Positions 45,297 through 54,759 of a stretch of 64,000 nt of DNA are shown here, one piece after another (position 1 is the first letter of the stretch; each line of letters opens with the position of its first letter). A program made the position numbers and the translations under genes. This stretch comes from Akkermansia muciniphila (GTDB taxonomy: Bacteria; Verrucomicrobiota; Verrucomicrobiia; Verrucomicrobiales; Akkermansiaceae), in assembly GCA_947624785.1 (NCBI GenBank), contig CANQLV010000004.1, positions 186,001-250,000 of the forward strand. Reading direction: 5' to 3'. The notes beneath the pieces are model-generated. The model was not told the DNA's origin and did not search any database. It was given only the letters and a program-made list of their open reading frames with translations.

Positions 45297-46570
45297 CTAC
45301 GATTCGTCAATGACGCGGAAGGCGCTGAAGCTGCTGATTTCAGGCGTGCCGGCGGCCTTTTCCTCCGTCAGCCGGAGCGCGGACGCTTTAGCGGGAGCAA
45401 AGGACTGGATGCGCTTGTGGCCGATGGAGCTTCCCTTGTATACGGTAACCCAGCCGCCGTTGACCTTCGCTTCCACGCGGTAGGCGCGTACCCGTTGTCC
45501 GTTCCGGATATTTTCCTGGATAATGCAGTAGTTGACGGGTTTCTCCCCTTTCAACGGAAGGGTGAGCGCTTCCGCTTTTCCCGAGACGGAGGCCAGCGGC
45601 GTGCTGAAACGGCGCTGGATTTCCTGCCCCAGCTCTTTCAGGCGCGCCACGTCGCCGGGAGGGAGCAGCCCGTCCGGGTTCGGCGTCAGGCCGACGATCA
45701 GCGTAGCGTTGCGTCCTACTGATTTTTCATACATGTCCATCAGGTTGGCCAGCGGATAGACGGCCTTGTCGTCATCTCCCGGTTCCCAGAACCATTCGTG
45801 GCGCCCGTTATAGCCGCGCAGGGGAGTATCCGCCATGGCGGGAACCCAGTGTTTTCCGTCCGGATCGCCGTGCCTCAGGAGCTTGTTATGGTCCGCAGCG
45901 TTGCCGTTTGCATTGCTGTGGCTGTAGGGATAGGGAAATCCTGACCGGCAGGGATAGCCCACCGTTCCGCTTTCCGAGCCTCCCCCCGCAGGTCCGCCCT
46001 GTTCACGTTGTGGTAAAACAGGCAGTTGGGCTGGTATTTGGCGATAATGGGTTCCACGTCCGGCCCCATTCCCCTGGAGTCGTCCGCTCCCCCCGTCAAA
46101 CCAGATCATGTCCAGCGAATGCCGATGTAAATGCCCGGCTGAATGCCGTATTTGCGGCAGGAGGTGACAAAATCGCGCACGATGTCGCCTTGGCCGTCCC
46201 TCCATTTCACGGCTTTCAGGCAGTAGGGATTGGCGTTGCTCTGCCAAAGCCCGAAGCCCGTTTCATGCGTGGCGGTCAGAATGGCGAATTTGGCTCCGGC
46301 CGCCTTGGCCGCCTTCAGCCATTGATCAGTGTCCAGCCGGGTTGGGTTGAAGATATTGTAATCTTCCACCGGCTTGATGCGGTTATTGCCCTGGCTGTAA
46401 ACTTTTCCATCAAACACATGCAGGTCATAGTGAAAGACTACTCCCATCTCCGCTTCATGCCATGTTAGCTGGTGCGGGGCGGGAACGGCTATCTTCGCGG
46501 GGGGCGGAGCCTGGGCCGGGACTGAAAGCGGGCACAGAAGCGCCAGAATGGTGAATGCCAGTTTTTTCAT
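45297..46570 (-). pseudogene. Decayed secreted alpha-L-fucosidase (GH29), multiple frame breaks
   Basis: Ancestral role: removal of fucose from host glycans. The N-terminal frame (46570 to 46106) has a signal peptide (MKKLAFTILALLCPLSVPA) and GH29 sequence to GIQPGIYIGIRW, then stops. About 45 residues expected next are absent. The catalytic segment LDMIWFDGG, with the presumed nucleophile Asp, resumes in a second frame. Across a six-G tract (46089-46094) the sequence passes to ADDSRGMGPDVEPIIAKYQP in the first frame, and across a second six-G tract (45982-45987) back to the second frame for GSESGTVGYP to the end at 45297. At least three lesions make it non-functional; the remaining C-terminal beta-sandwich is intact. 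Confidence 0.88.
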
Positions 46571-46980
46571 CTTTTTGATGGTGTTGATTCAATGGCTCCG
46601 GTTTAGCCGTGCCGTTTTTCAAGGGAGCGGACACGGCAGGGAACAATTTCCTTCTAAAGGAAACGTTGAAAAAAATGGATTCTTTCTTTTAGATACATCC
46701 CTTCCTGGAGAACTGCTGCCCCGGAGCGTGGAAAGGCGCCCGGGATAGCGTGCAAGCTCCGCCGTTTGCCATAAAACCGCCTGTTTTCGAAGGCCGGCGC
46801 CCCGCACGGTATGCCGCGGGGGATTTTAAACGGACCGTTTTTCCTTTTCCCTTTGTGCTCCGGAGATGCCTGCATGCCGGGAGCGGCTCCGCTACGGGCG
46901 CCGGAAGAGAATGAGCCTGAGGGAGAAAGTCCGTTAAGGTTCTTTCCGGAACGTTCCCCGTGCAACGTGCGGCTCCGCTT
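46571..46980. other. Intergenic region, no feature recognised
   Basis: About 410 bases between the decayed fucosidase and the sialidase stop, both minus strand. It should include the old fucosidase promoter. Frames here have no start signal or coding character, and I see no clean hairpin terminator after the sialidase gene. Confidence 0.4.
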
Positions 46981-49900
46981 TTAAAGCGGGTTTTCCCCTT
47001 CCCGGGAGATTTTCAGGCGCAGGAAGCGCCGCTGAGGGCCTTCCGCGTTCATGGGCACGGTATCCCGGAAGGTTGCGGAGCTTTTTCCCTCCGTTTCCAC
47101 TTCCGTTATTTCCGTCCAGGTCCGGAGGTCTTCGGAAGCTTCCACCAGATGCCTGATTCCCGTAGCCTCCGGATTGACGGGCCACGCCAGCGCCAGGAAG
47201 GAGCTGCCGTCCATTTCCTCCGTGGAGACCTGCACGACACTTCCGCAGGGCTTGAGCGGATCCAGCCCGGTGGCGTATTTCAGCAGGTTGGGGATGCCGT
47301 CTCCGGCGGCGGAGTCATTGGGGCCTGTCTGGTCCGTATCCGGGTCCCGGGAGGTGATTTCATCCTCCTTCCATTCATCCCAGGCGCGTTTCTGTCCCCG
47401 CTGGATCACGGTGGCGGAACGGACGGTTCCAAAGGAGGAAAAGGAAAGCTGCGCTGTACGGGAGCCTTCCGCGGCATTGGCCGCTGCGGTAACGGATAAG
47501 GTTCCATTGCCCGTTTCCGCTCCCTGCGTTCCGGTGATGTTTATCCAGTCCGCCGTTTTGGAGATATTCCATGCGGCGTCGCAGGTGACGGAGAAGACAG
47601 CCGTTCCTCCGTTTTTGGGAAGCACCAGCGCAGCGGGGGAAACCGCCAGGGCGGGGGCCCTGCCGGACTGGATGACAGTGACGACGGCTGGCTGGACGCC
47701 GGGCACGGAGATCGTGATGGTTCCGGTGCGTTCTCCAGCGCCTTCCCAGCGGTCCACGCTGTAGGTGACGGTGCCGTTTCCGGAGCCGGAAGAGGGGGAG
47801 GCGGTGATCCAGGCGGCGGAGGAAGAGGCCGTCCAGGAATCATCACAGGAGACGGTGAATGTGGCGGCCGTTGCTCCCTCCGCTTCCACGCGGATGGGCT
47901 GCCTGGCGGCGGGAACGTCCAGGGAAGGCAGGAATTCATCATAGGGAATGCGCAGAAAGAAAATGTTTTCATCCCCGTTGAGTCCTTCATAAAGCACGCC
48001 GATGTGGCCGTCTCCCGTTTCGCAAATGTCGGAATAGCCGGCGCAGGGGCGGGAATCATAAAGAACCTGGCGGCCGGAGGGCCATGTGGCGCCTTCGTCA
48101 AAGGAGGCCTTGAGGGTCATCAGGGCTCGCGGGGCGGAGGTTTTACTGGGATTGGAGAAAAGGAGGGCCCTGCTGATATTCCCGGAGTTTTCCACGGCCA
48201 GCTGGCTGGCCTGGCAGGCGGCCGGTTCCGGCAAGGCTTTCAGGTTGGTGGCATGGGCCGTCCATGTCTTGCCCATGTCATCCGTCGTGAAGACTTTCCG
48301 GTACCCGCTCCTGTTTTCATTGCGGGCGTTCAGCATCAGGCGGCCGTCGCTGAGTTCCGTGACCACGCACTCGCTGGAGCTGGCCCCGATGCCCAGCGTG
48401 CCGGATTTTCCGGTGTCCTCGCTGATCCAGGTTTCTCCGCGGTCCAGGGAATAAATGATGCAGGACTGGGGCGTTCCCGTGCCGCTGGCGCCCGTCCATA
48501 TCTGGGAAGGGAAGACGATGGGGCGCACGCCGTTGACCGTCTTCTTCATCGTAATGCCGTGGCCCGGACCCTGGAAGAAGGATTTCCAGGCCCTGTTCTT
48601 GATATCCTTGTTGATGCTCCGGGGCTTCGTTTTCACGAATTCCCCCGTGCCGGGGTCCGCGGAACCCCACGTCCGGCCGTTGTCCGTGCTGTATGCCACC
48701 ACGTACTGGACGGTTTCCAGGCTTTCCACGTCCACGTTGGCCTTGGAGGAGGCCAGCCCGTGCCTGGCGATGCCTGCCACCCACAGGGTTCCGTTGACTT
48801 CATCCAGCAGGATGCAGGGGTCGCTGACGCCGTAGCCGGAATGGTAGTCATTGGCGGAGTCGCCCGTGGGGTTGAAGTTGACGGCCACGTTGACGGGCGT
48901 CCAGGTGCGTCCGTTGTCCGTGGAACGGCTGCATCCCGTATCGATGTTGGCCTGCATGTCGTTCCGGCCGTCGTAGCGGATGTCGAAGACGGAGACCAGG
49001 TCCCCGTTCCTGGCGCGCACGATGCCCGGAATGCGGAATTTCCTGGAGGTCTTCCCTTCCAGCGGGCCTCCGTAAACCGGATCGTTCGCCTTGGCGACGG
49101 CATAGCCTATCCGCTGCGTGGCCGTCACTCCGTCGACAACGTCAGCCGTTTCCCCGTCCACGGTGACGGAGGTGATTCTGGCGCCAACCTTGTGGTCCAT
49201 GCTGGCGGAGTTCCTGAGCTTGACGCTGACCCAGAAGTAATACTGCTGTCCGTTCGTGAGCGCCCCCGGAGTGACGGGGAACGTCATGACGGGGGCCGGG
49301 GGCTGGGCCGGGCTGGCGAGCACGCCCATGCCGCTCATGGCGCCGTGGCCGCTGCTGCCATAGGCGGGCGCGGAATAGATGCCGTCCGCGCCACCGGTGT
49401 AAAGGGAAACGCTTTCAATGTCTTCCAGATCGTCGGACGGGCTCATGTCCACCGTGACGGCCATGCCGTCATACGTGGCGGGAATTTCCGTCAGGGAGAA
49501 GCGCAGGATGCCGTTGGCCTCCATCCGAATTATGGCCGGCCATGCTTCCGCGGTGCTGGAAAAGGGCCTGAATTCGGAAAAGGCCAGATCGTCGAAAAGA
49601 ACGCCCGTGTTGGCGGGGGCCTCGCAGCGGAAGATGAGGCGCGTGGCGCCGGAAGGGATGACGCCCCGCACCTGCTGGGTCATGGGGTTGCTGCCCGTTT
49701 TCAGGGAGGACCCGTCGGCGACCAGTGTTTCATTCCCTTCCCGGTCCGCGGAGTGGATGGTGAAGGAAAAGGGACTGGTGGACGTCCAGCGTTCCCCGGT
49801 CAGGGAAAGCGTCTTTTTGACAGAGAGGGGAGCGGGCAGTGTCAGCGTGGCCGTGCTTTTTGTTCCGGCGCCCAGGCCGATGAGCCGCATGCAGTTGGGC

Positions 49901-50118
49901 TGGGAGGAACAGCGGTTGCCGGCGATGGCGGCATGCCCGCTTTCCGCCGTCATGGTTCCCAGGGCGGTTTCCAGGGAGGTAAAGCTGCCCGTCGGAAAGG
50001 AGTCGAAGTGTTCAGAAACGGCTTCCTCCGCTCCCTGCGTCAGGGCGGCTCCCGGAAGCAGGAGAAACAGGACTGCGGAGGATGCGGCGGCGCGGAGAAT
50101 GGTCTGGAAGGCGTTCAT
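46981..50118 (-). CDS. Secreted multidomain sialidase (GH33)
   Basis: Releases terminal sialic acid from mucin and glycoproteins. From the ATG at 50118 it is 1045 residues: signal peptide (MNAFQTILRAAASSAVLFLL), an N-terminal beta-sandwich (about 35-185), a further module to about 340, then the six-bladed propeller with the FRIP motif (361-364, KFRIPGIVRARNGDL) and Asp boxes SRSTDNGRTW, YSTDNGRTW, YSLDRGETW, TDDMGKTW and SFDEGATW. Two BACON-like domains follow (VSCDDSWTASSSAAWITASP; VTCDAAWNISKTADWINITG), then a C-terminal module with LLKYATGLDPLKPCG. It is divergent from kdpD over about 200 bases. Confidence 0.95.
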   Translation of the reverse strand: MNAFQTILRAAASSAVLFLLLPGAALTQGAEEAVSEHFDSFPTGSFTSLETALGTMTAESGHAAIAGNRCSSQPNCMRLIGLGAGTKSTATLTLPAPLSVKKTLSLTGERWTSTSPFSFTIHSADREGNETLVADGSSLKTGSNPMTQQVRGVIPSGATRLIFRCEAPANTGVLFDDLAFSEFRPFSSTAEAWPAIIRMEANGILRFSLTEIPATYDGMAVTVDMSPSDDLEDIESVSLYTGGADGIYSAPAYGSSGHGAMSGMGVLASPAQPPAPVMTFPVTPGALTNGQQYYFWVSVKLRNSASMDHKVGARITSVTVDGETADVVDGVTATQRIGYAVAKANDPVYGGPLEGKTSRKFRIPGIVRARNGDLVSVFDIRYDGRNDMQANIDTGCSRSTDNGRTWTPVNVAVNFNPTGDSANDYHSGYGVSDPCILLDEVNGTLWVAGIARHGLASSKANVDVESLETVQYVVAYSTDNGRTWGSADPGTGEFVKTKPRSINKDIKNRAWKSFFQGPGHGITMKKTVNGVRPIVFPSQIWTGASGTGTPQSCIIYSLDRGETWISEDTGKSGTLGIGASSSECVVTELSDGRLMLNARNENRSGYRKVFTTDDMGKTWTAHATNLKALPEPAACQASQLAVENSGNISRALLFSNPSKTSAPRALMTLKASFDEGATWPSGRQVLYDSRPCAGYSDICETGDGHIGVLYEGLNGDENIFFLRIPYDEFLPSLDVPAARQPIRVEAEGATAATFTVSCDDSWTASSSAAWITASPSSGSGNGTVTYSVDRWEGAGERTGTITISVPGVQPAVVTVIQSGRAPALAVSPAALVLPKNGGTAVFSVTCDAAWNISKTADWINITGTQGAETGNGTLSVTAAANAAEGSRTAQLSFSSFGTVRSATVIQRGQKRAWDEWKEDEITSRDPDTDQTGPNDSAAGDGIPNLLKYATGLDPLKPCGSVVQVSTEEMDGSSFLALAWPVNPEATGIRHLVEASEDLRTWTEITEVETEGKSSATFRDTVPMNAEGPQRRFLRLKISREGENPL

Positions 50119-50316
50119 CGTGAAAAGGGAAGGGGAAAGATTCAAAAATGCTTGATAACGAAAACAAGAAAGAATGGAAATAAAAATGGGGAAGGGGAGT
50201 GGAAATTAATAAAATTTTAACGTTTTTTCTGGTCTGTTTTATTTGCACCCTGAACGGTCTTCCATTAGGTTGATTCTAACATTCAAGCCGGATACCATTA
50301 CGGTTCCCTCTTTTTC

Positions 50317-52995
50317 ATGTCTTCAGAAACGCATTTGGACAGCCAGCGGGCGGACAGGATTCTGGCCTCCATCCGGAGGGAGGAATCCCGCCCCGGCCGC
50401 GGCCTGCTGAAAATCTTTTTCGGCATGGCGCCGGGAGTAGGCAAGACGTACGCCATGCTGGAGGCCGCCATTCAGGCGGCGGACAAGGGCGTGCAGGTCA
50501 TGATCGGCGTGGCGGAATCCCATGGCCGGGAAGATACGATGCGCCTTATCGGCAGGCTGCCGCGCCTTCCGATGAAGAAAGTGGCTTACCGGGGCGTGGA
50601 GATGGAAGAGTTCGACCTGGAGGAGGCGCTGCGCGTGAAGCCCCAGCTTATTCTGGTGGACGAGCTGGCGCATACGAACGTTCCCGGAATGCGTCACAGG
50701 AAGCGCTACCAGGACGTGGAGGATTTGCTGGCCGCAGGGATAGACGTTTACACCACGCTGAACGTGCAGCATCTGGAAAGCCGTTCCGATACCGTTCATG
50801 ACATTACCGCCGCTCCCGTGCAGGAAACCGTTCCGGATTCCGTGCTGGCGGAGGCGGACTGCATCCAGTTGGTGGACATCACGCCGGAGCAGTTGCGGAC
50901 GCGTCTTCAGGAAGGGAAGGTGTACAGCGCCCCCCAGGCTTCCGCCGCGCTGGACCATTTTTTCAAGGAGTCCAACCTGACGGCTCTCCGGGAGCTGGCC
51001 CTGCGCATCATGGCGGAGAAGGTGGACCATGAGCTGACGGAGGTGCGCACCATCTCCGGGGACCGCTCCATCTGGCGCAGCGGAGAACGGCTGATGGTAG
51101 CCGTGGGCCCCAGCCCGTTTTCCGCCCGGCTGGTGCGCTGGACGCGGCGCATGGCCTACGCCCTGAACGCCCCGTGGATTGCCCTTTCCGTGGATACGGG
51201 CGTGCCGCTGCCCCCCGAACAGCAGCAGCGGCTGGACGCCAACCTGGAACTGGCGCGGCGGCTGGGTGCGGAGGTGATCGTGATGCCCGGGTCCGACCTG
51301 GCGGAGACGCTGCTCCGCATGGCCTTTTTGAGAAATGTCAGCCAGATTGTGGTGGGCAAGCCGCAGGAAAGCTACCTGTGGGGGCTGGTGCGGCCCATGT
51401 CCCTGGTGGACAAGCTGGTGAAAGGGAGCGACCAGATTGACATTTACGTAGTTCCCGCCGCTCCCGGCCCGGTCCGGAGCCGGTGGAAGAGCTGGCACCG
51501 GGAAACGGAAAAATATGGCCGGGACTACTGGCTGGCCGCAGGCGTGACGGCGGCCGTTACGGGAATCGGCCTGTTGATTTCCGCGTTTACCGGTTATTTC
51601 GCTCCCGGCTTCCTGTATCTGGCGGGAGTGGTGGGCCTGGGCTTTTTCATCCGTTCCCGCTGGGCCATGCTGATGGCCGCTGCGCTGAGCGCCCTGTTGT
51701 GGAACCTGCTGTTCATTCCTCCGGTGATGACGTTCAAGATAGAACGGCTGGAGGATGCCCTGATGTGCCTCTTTTTCTTTCTGGTGGCCCTCTCCACGGG
51801 GCGGCTCACTTCCCGCCTGAGAGTCCGCGAGCAGGAGGAGCGGGAGCGGGAAAAAAAGACCAATGCCCTGTTCCTGTATTCGCGGGCCATTGGGTCCGCC
51901 TCGGACGTGCCTTCCCTGATTTCCGTCGCCGCGGGGCAGATCAGCCAGATCATGGGGGTGCGCCTGGCGGTCATGACGCCGGAAGGCAGCGGCCGCAGGC
52001 TGAAGCTTTGGGAATCCGGCGGGGCTTTTCCCATGGATGACAAGGAATGGAGCGTGGCGGCCTGGTGCCTGGAGCACCGCCGGCCCGCAGGAAGGTTTAC
52101 GGATACGCTCCCGGTGGCGGAAGGATTTTACCTCCCCATGATGTCCGGGGAACGCTGCATGGGCGTGCTGGGCGTGAGGCCGGAGGAAGGCGCGCGCCTC
52201 ACGGCAGGGCAGAAGGATTTGCTGGAAAGCATGGGCGCGCAGCTGGCCATGGCGCTGGAACGTGAAGAACTGCGGGCGGAACGGGCGCGTACGCGGCTCA
52301 TGGAGGAATCCGAAAAACTGCACCGCTCTCTGCTGGACAGCGTTTCCCATGAGTTCAAGACGCCTCTGGCCGTGATTGAGGGCGGCTGTGAGAAACTGGC
52401 CGGGCGCGCCGCGTCCGCGCCGGAGGAACGGGAGGAGTATGGGGAAATCCTGCTGGCCGCGCGCCGCCTGCGCCGCCTGGTGAAAAATTTGCTGGACGTG
52501 AGCCGCCTGGAATCCGGCGCCCTGAAGCCCAAACTGGACTGGTGCGACCTGGGGGACGTGATTGAAGGAGCGCTGGCCGCCACCAGGGAGGCGCGCCGGG
52601 ACCATCCCGTGTCTGTCGCCCTGCCGCCGGATTATCCGCTGGTGAAGGCGGATTTCTCCCTGATGGAGCAGGTGCTGGTCAATCTGCTGCTGAATGCCTG
52701 CGTTCATACTCCTGCGGGAACCCCCATTACGCTGAAGGGCGGCGCCGATCCCGTGCGCGGTCAGGTCTGGCTGGATGTCCATGACCTGGGGCCGGGCATT
52801 CCCTCCGAACGGGCGGAAACCATTTTTGAGCGTTTCCGGACGACGCGGCCCGGCGGCCTGGGACTGGGGCTTCCCATCGTGCGCGGTTTCATGGAGGCGC
52901 AGCGGGGAGCCGTCACCCTGGTTCCCGTTCCCGCCGGAACCTGTTTCCGTCTTGTCCTTCCCCTGGTGGAGCATGATCATGTTCCTGAAGAATAA
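50317..52995 (+). CDS. kdpD: KdpD potassium sensor histidine kinase
   Basis: Membrane kinase that senses low K+ or osmotic stress and phosphorylates KdpE. The 892 residues follow the KdpD plan: N-terminal KdpD domain with Walker A-like GMAPGVGKT at 36-44 and LILVDELAHTNVPG, a universal-stress-like domain (about 250-370), a four-helix DUF4118 membrane block (about 405-500), a GAF-like region, and the kinase core with His678 in VSHEFKTPLAV, then the ATP-binding boxes NLLLNACVHTP and DLGPGIPSERAETIFERF. It precedes kdpE by 18 bases in the same operon. Confidence 0.97.
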   Translation: MSSETHLDSQRADRILASIRREESRPGRGLLKIFFGMAPGVGKTYAMLEAAIQAADKGVQVMIGVAESHGREDTMRLIGRLPRLPMKKVAYRGVEMEEFDLEEALRVKPQLILVDELAHTNVPGMRHRKRYQDVEDLLAAGIDVYTTLNVQHLESRSDTVHDITAAPVQETVPDSVLAEADCIQLVDITPEQLRTRLQEGKVYSAPQASAALDHFFKESNLTALRELALRIMAEKVDHELTEVRTISGDRSIWRSGERLMVAVGPSPFSARLVRWTRRMAYALNAPWIALSVDTGVPLPPEQQQRLDANLELARRLGAEVIVMPGSDLAETLLRMAFLRNVSQIVVGKPQESYLWGLVRPMSLVDKLVKGSDQIDIYVVPAAPGPVRSRWKSWHRETEKYGRDYWLAAGVTAAVTGIGLLISAFTGYFAPGFLYLAGVVGLGFFIRSRWAMLMAAALSALLWNLLFIPPVMTFKIERLEDALMCLFFFLVALSTGRLTSRLRVREQEEREREKKTNALFLYSRAIGSASDVPSLISVAAGQISQIMGVRLAVMTPEGSGRRLKLWESGGAFPMDDKEWSVAAWCLEHRRPAGRFTDTLPVAEGFYLPMMSGERCMGVLGVRPEEGARLTAGQKDLLESMGAQLAMALEREELRAERARTRLMEESEKLHRSLLDSVSHEFKTPLAVIEGGCEKLAGRAASAPEEREEYGEILLAARRLRRLVKNLLDVSRLESGALKPKLDWCDLGDVIEGALAATREARRDHPVSVALPPDYPLVKADFSLMEQVLVNLLLNACVHTPAGTPITLKGGADPVRGQVWLDVHDLGPGIPSERAETIFERFRTTRPGGLGLGLPIVRGFMEAQRGAVTLVPVPAGTCFRLVLPLVEHDHVPEE

Positions 52996-53013
52996 ACCTC
53001 CCCTCCCCGTGTT

Positions 53014-53712
53014 ATGAGCGACCTTCCCGCAGATATCCTGGTTATTGATGACGAACGGCAGATACGCCGTCTTCTGAACCTGACGCTGACCGGCGCAGGC
53101 TACCGTGTCCGCGAATGTGAAAACGGGCAGCTCGGCCTGAGCGAGACCGCCCTGAAACGGCCGGACGCCATTATTCTGGACCTGGGCCTTCCAGACATCC
53201 ACGGCCTGGAAGTGCTCAAACAGCTCCGGGAATGGACGCAGGTTCCCATTCTGATCCTGACGGCCTGGGACAGGGAGGATGAGAAGGTGGACGCCCTGGA
53301 CGCCGGAGCGGACGATTACCTGACCAAGCCGTTCAGCGGCCGGGAACTGCTGGCGCGCCTGCGCGTGATGCTGCGGCGCAACCGGCCGGACAGGGAGCCC
53401 TCCGTATTCCGGCTGGGGTCCATCATTGTGGACCTGAGCTCCCGGCGCGTGGAGAAGGGGAAGGAGGAAATTCATCTGACCTCCAAGGAATACGGCATTC
53501 TGCGCCTCCTGCTGCTTCATCAGGGCAAGGTGATGACCCACCGCCAGCTTCTCCGTGAAATCTGGGGGCCCCAGCATGAGGAAGATACGCACTATCTGCG
53601 GGTGCACATTGCCCACCTGCGCCAGAAGCTGGGGGATTCCGATCCGGAAAACCGCATCATCCGCGCGGAATCCGGCCTGGGGTACAGAATTGTGGCGGAC
53701 GGAGCTGAATAA
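53014..53712 (+). CDS. kdpE: KdpE response regulator
   Basis: OmpR-type regulator activated by KdpD that switches on the Kdp ATPase. The 232 residues contain a receiver domain with acidic pocket IDDER, phosphoacceptor Asp56 (DAIILDLGLPD), conserved Thr/Lys (LTAWD, TKPFSG), and a C-terminal winged helix (IHLTSKEYGILRLLL, THRQLLREIWG). It is directly behind kdpD; its targets are presumably the porin-like gene and kdpABC downstream. Confidence 0.96.
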   Translation: MSDLPADILVIDDERQIRRLLNLTLTGAGYRVRECENGQLGLSETALKRPDAIILDLGLPDIHGLEVLKQLREWTQVPILILTAWDREDEKVDALDAGADDYLTKPFSGRELLARLRVMLRRNRPDREPSVFRLGSIIVDLSSRRVEKGKEEIHLTSKEYGILRLLLLHQGKVMTHRQLLREIWGPQHEEDTHYLRVHIAHLRQKLGDSDPENRIIRAESGLGYRIVADGAE

Positions 53713-53865
53713 ATCTTTTTCCCATTGCCGCGGGCCGGGAAAAGCTGCGGCCTTCCACCCGCGGACGCCGGGAAATATATTTTTTCATAACGGTTGCAGG
53801 GCATGGCTTAACTTCACGCAGGTCAATAGGCTGTGTAGGATTCAGGACGTATTCGATACGTCTTT

Positions 53866-54645
53866 ATGAAGATTACACACACCGCAAGAAACATAGGGGC
53901 CGCAGTCCTGGGCTGCGCCATGATGGCAGGAACCGTCTGCATGGGCGGGGAAACGGCCTCCCCGGCCGCTCCCTCCCTGGCCAGCATGCAGGAGGCCGCC
54001 ATCCCTTCTACGGACACGGACTGGGCTTTCTCCCTTTCCGCGGGCTGGTCCAGCAAATACGTGACGGAAGGGCTGGACTGCCTGCCGGGCAGCGGCATCT
54101 GGGAAGTGGCTCCGAGCATCTCCTGGAAAGACCTTACGCTCAGTGCCTGGTACGCCGGGGGGGATTCCGCCAATTACGACGAGCTGGACCTGGTTCTGGG
54201 TTACGCCTGGAAGCTGGGGAAGTGGACCGTCAATCCCTGGTATGAACACCAGTTCTATTTCACGCAGGACTACAACGTAGCCAATCCGGCCCTGACCGTC
54301 TCCTGTGCCGTGACGGCCTGGCTGACCGTGGGGGCGGAAACCCAGGTGAAGGTGGAACACCAGGATTTTGAAGCCTATTACAGCGCCTTTGTGCAACTGG
54401 AATGGTCCCCCGTGGAAAACGTGACGGTAACGCCCATGGCCAGGTACGGGTACAACGGCGGTTATAACGCGGACTATGACGACGGCTCCAACTGCATTGA
54501 CTGGAGCCTGGGCGTGACGTGGCGGTTTGCGGAACATTATTCCCTTTCCGGCTCCGTCAACTATTCCCAGGCGGCTACGGTGCTGCGCCGCAGGGGCGCC
54601 GGGGACGAGTTTTGGGTGGGCTTTCGCCTGGGCGTGGAATTCTAA
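53866..54645 (+). CDS. Outer-membrane porin-like protein within the kdp cluster
   Basis: A 259-residue exported beta-barrel-like protein. It has a signal peptide (MKITHTARNIGAAVLGCAMMAGTVCMGG), then strands with alternating aromatic residues (AFSLSAGWSSKYVTEGLDCL, LTLSAWYAGG, YDELDLVLGYAWKLGKWTVN), and ends with FRLGVEF, a C-terminal aromatic as in outer-membrane proteins. It resembles TorF-type putative porins. Its position between kdpE and kdpA, same strand, suggests it lets K+ cross the outer membrane for the Kdp pump, but function is inferred only from context. Confidence 0.75.
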   Translation: MKITHTARNIGAAVLGCAMMAGTVCMGGETASPAAPSLASMQEAAIPSTDTDWAFSLSAGWSSKYVTEGLDCLPGSGIWEVAPSISWKDLTLSAWYAGGDSANYDELDLVLGYAWKLGKWTVNPWYEHQFYFTQDYNVANPALTVSCAVTAWLTVGAETQVKVEHQDFEAYYSAFVQLEWSPVENVTVTPMARYGYNGGYNADYDDGSNCIDWSLGVTWRFAEHYSLSGSVNYSQAATVLRRRGAGDEFWVGFRLGVEF

Positions 54646-54686
54646 CGGCGTACCGGCGGCATGAAAAACGGGCTTCCGGAGGGAAA

Positions 54687-54722
54687 TTAACAATTTCTTA
54701 ATGTCCGGCGCCCCCTTGTTAA
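54687..54722 (+). promoter_or_regulatory. Inverted repeat upstream of kdpA, possible KdpE site
   Basis: TTAACAA (54687-54693) and TTGTTAA (54716-54722) form an inverted repeat with a 22-base spacer in the 114-base gap before kdpA, about 38 bases from the ATG. The adjacent region is AT-rich. KdpE is a plausible binder, but its site in this phylum is not known to me. Confidence 0.3.
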
Positions 54723-54759
54723 CTACCCGGAATTCCCGGAACATGTTTAAAGTTGCGTT

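Noticed and set aside
45982-46094. Phase-variable switching by the two six-G tracts in the fucosidase
   Set aside because: The additional deletion near 46110, with frame change, means changing tract length could not restore the enzyme.
50323-53616. A 1097-codon minus-strand frame opposite kdpD and kdpE
   Set aside because: Same antisense artefact; composition is not protein-like and no motif is present.
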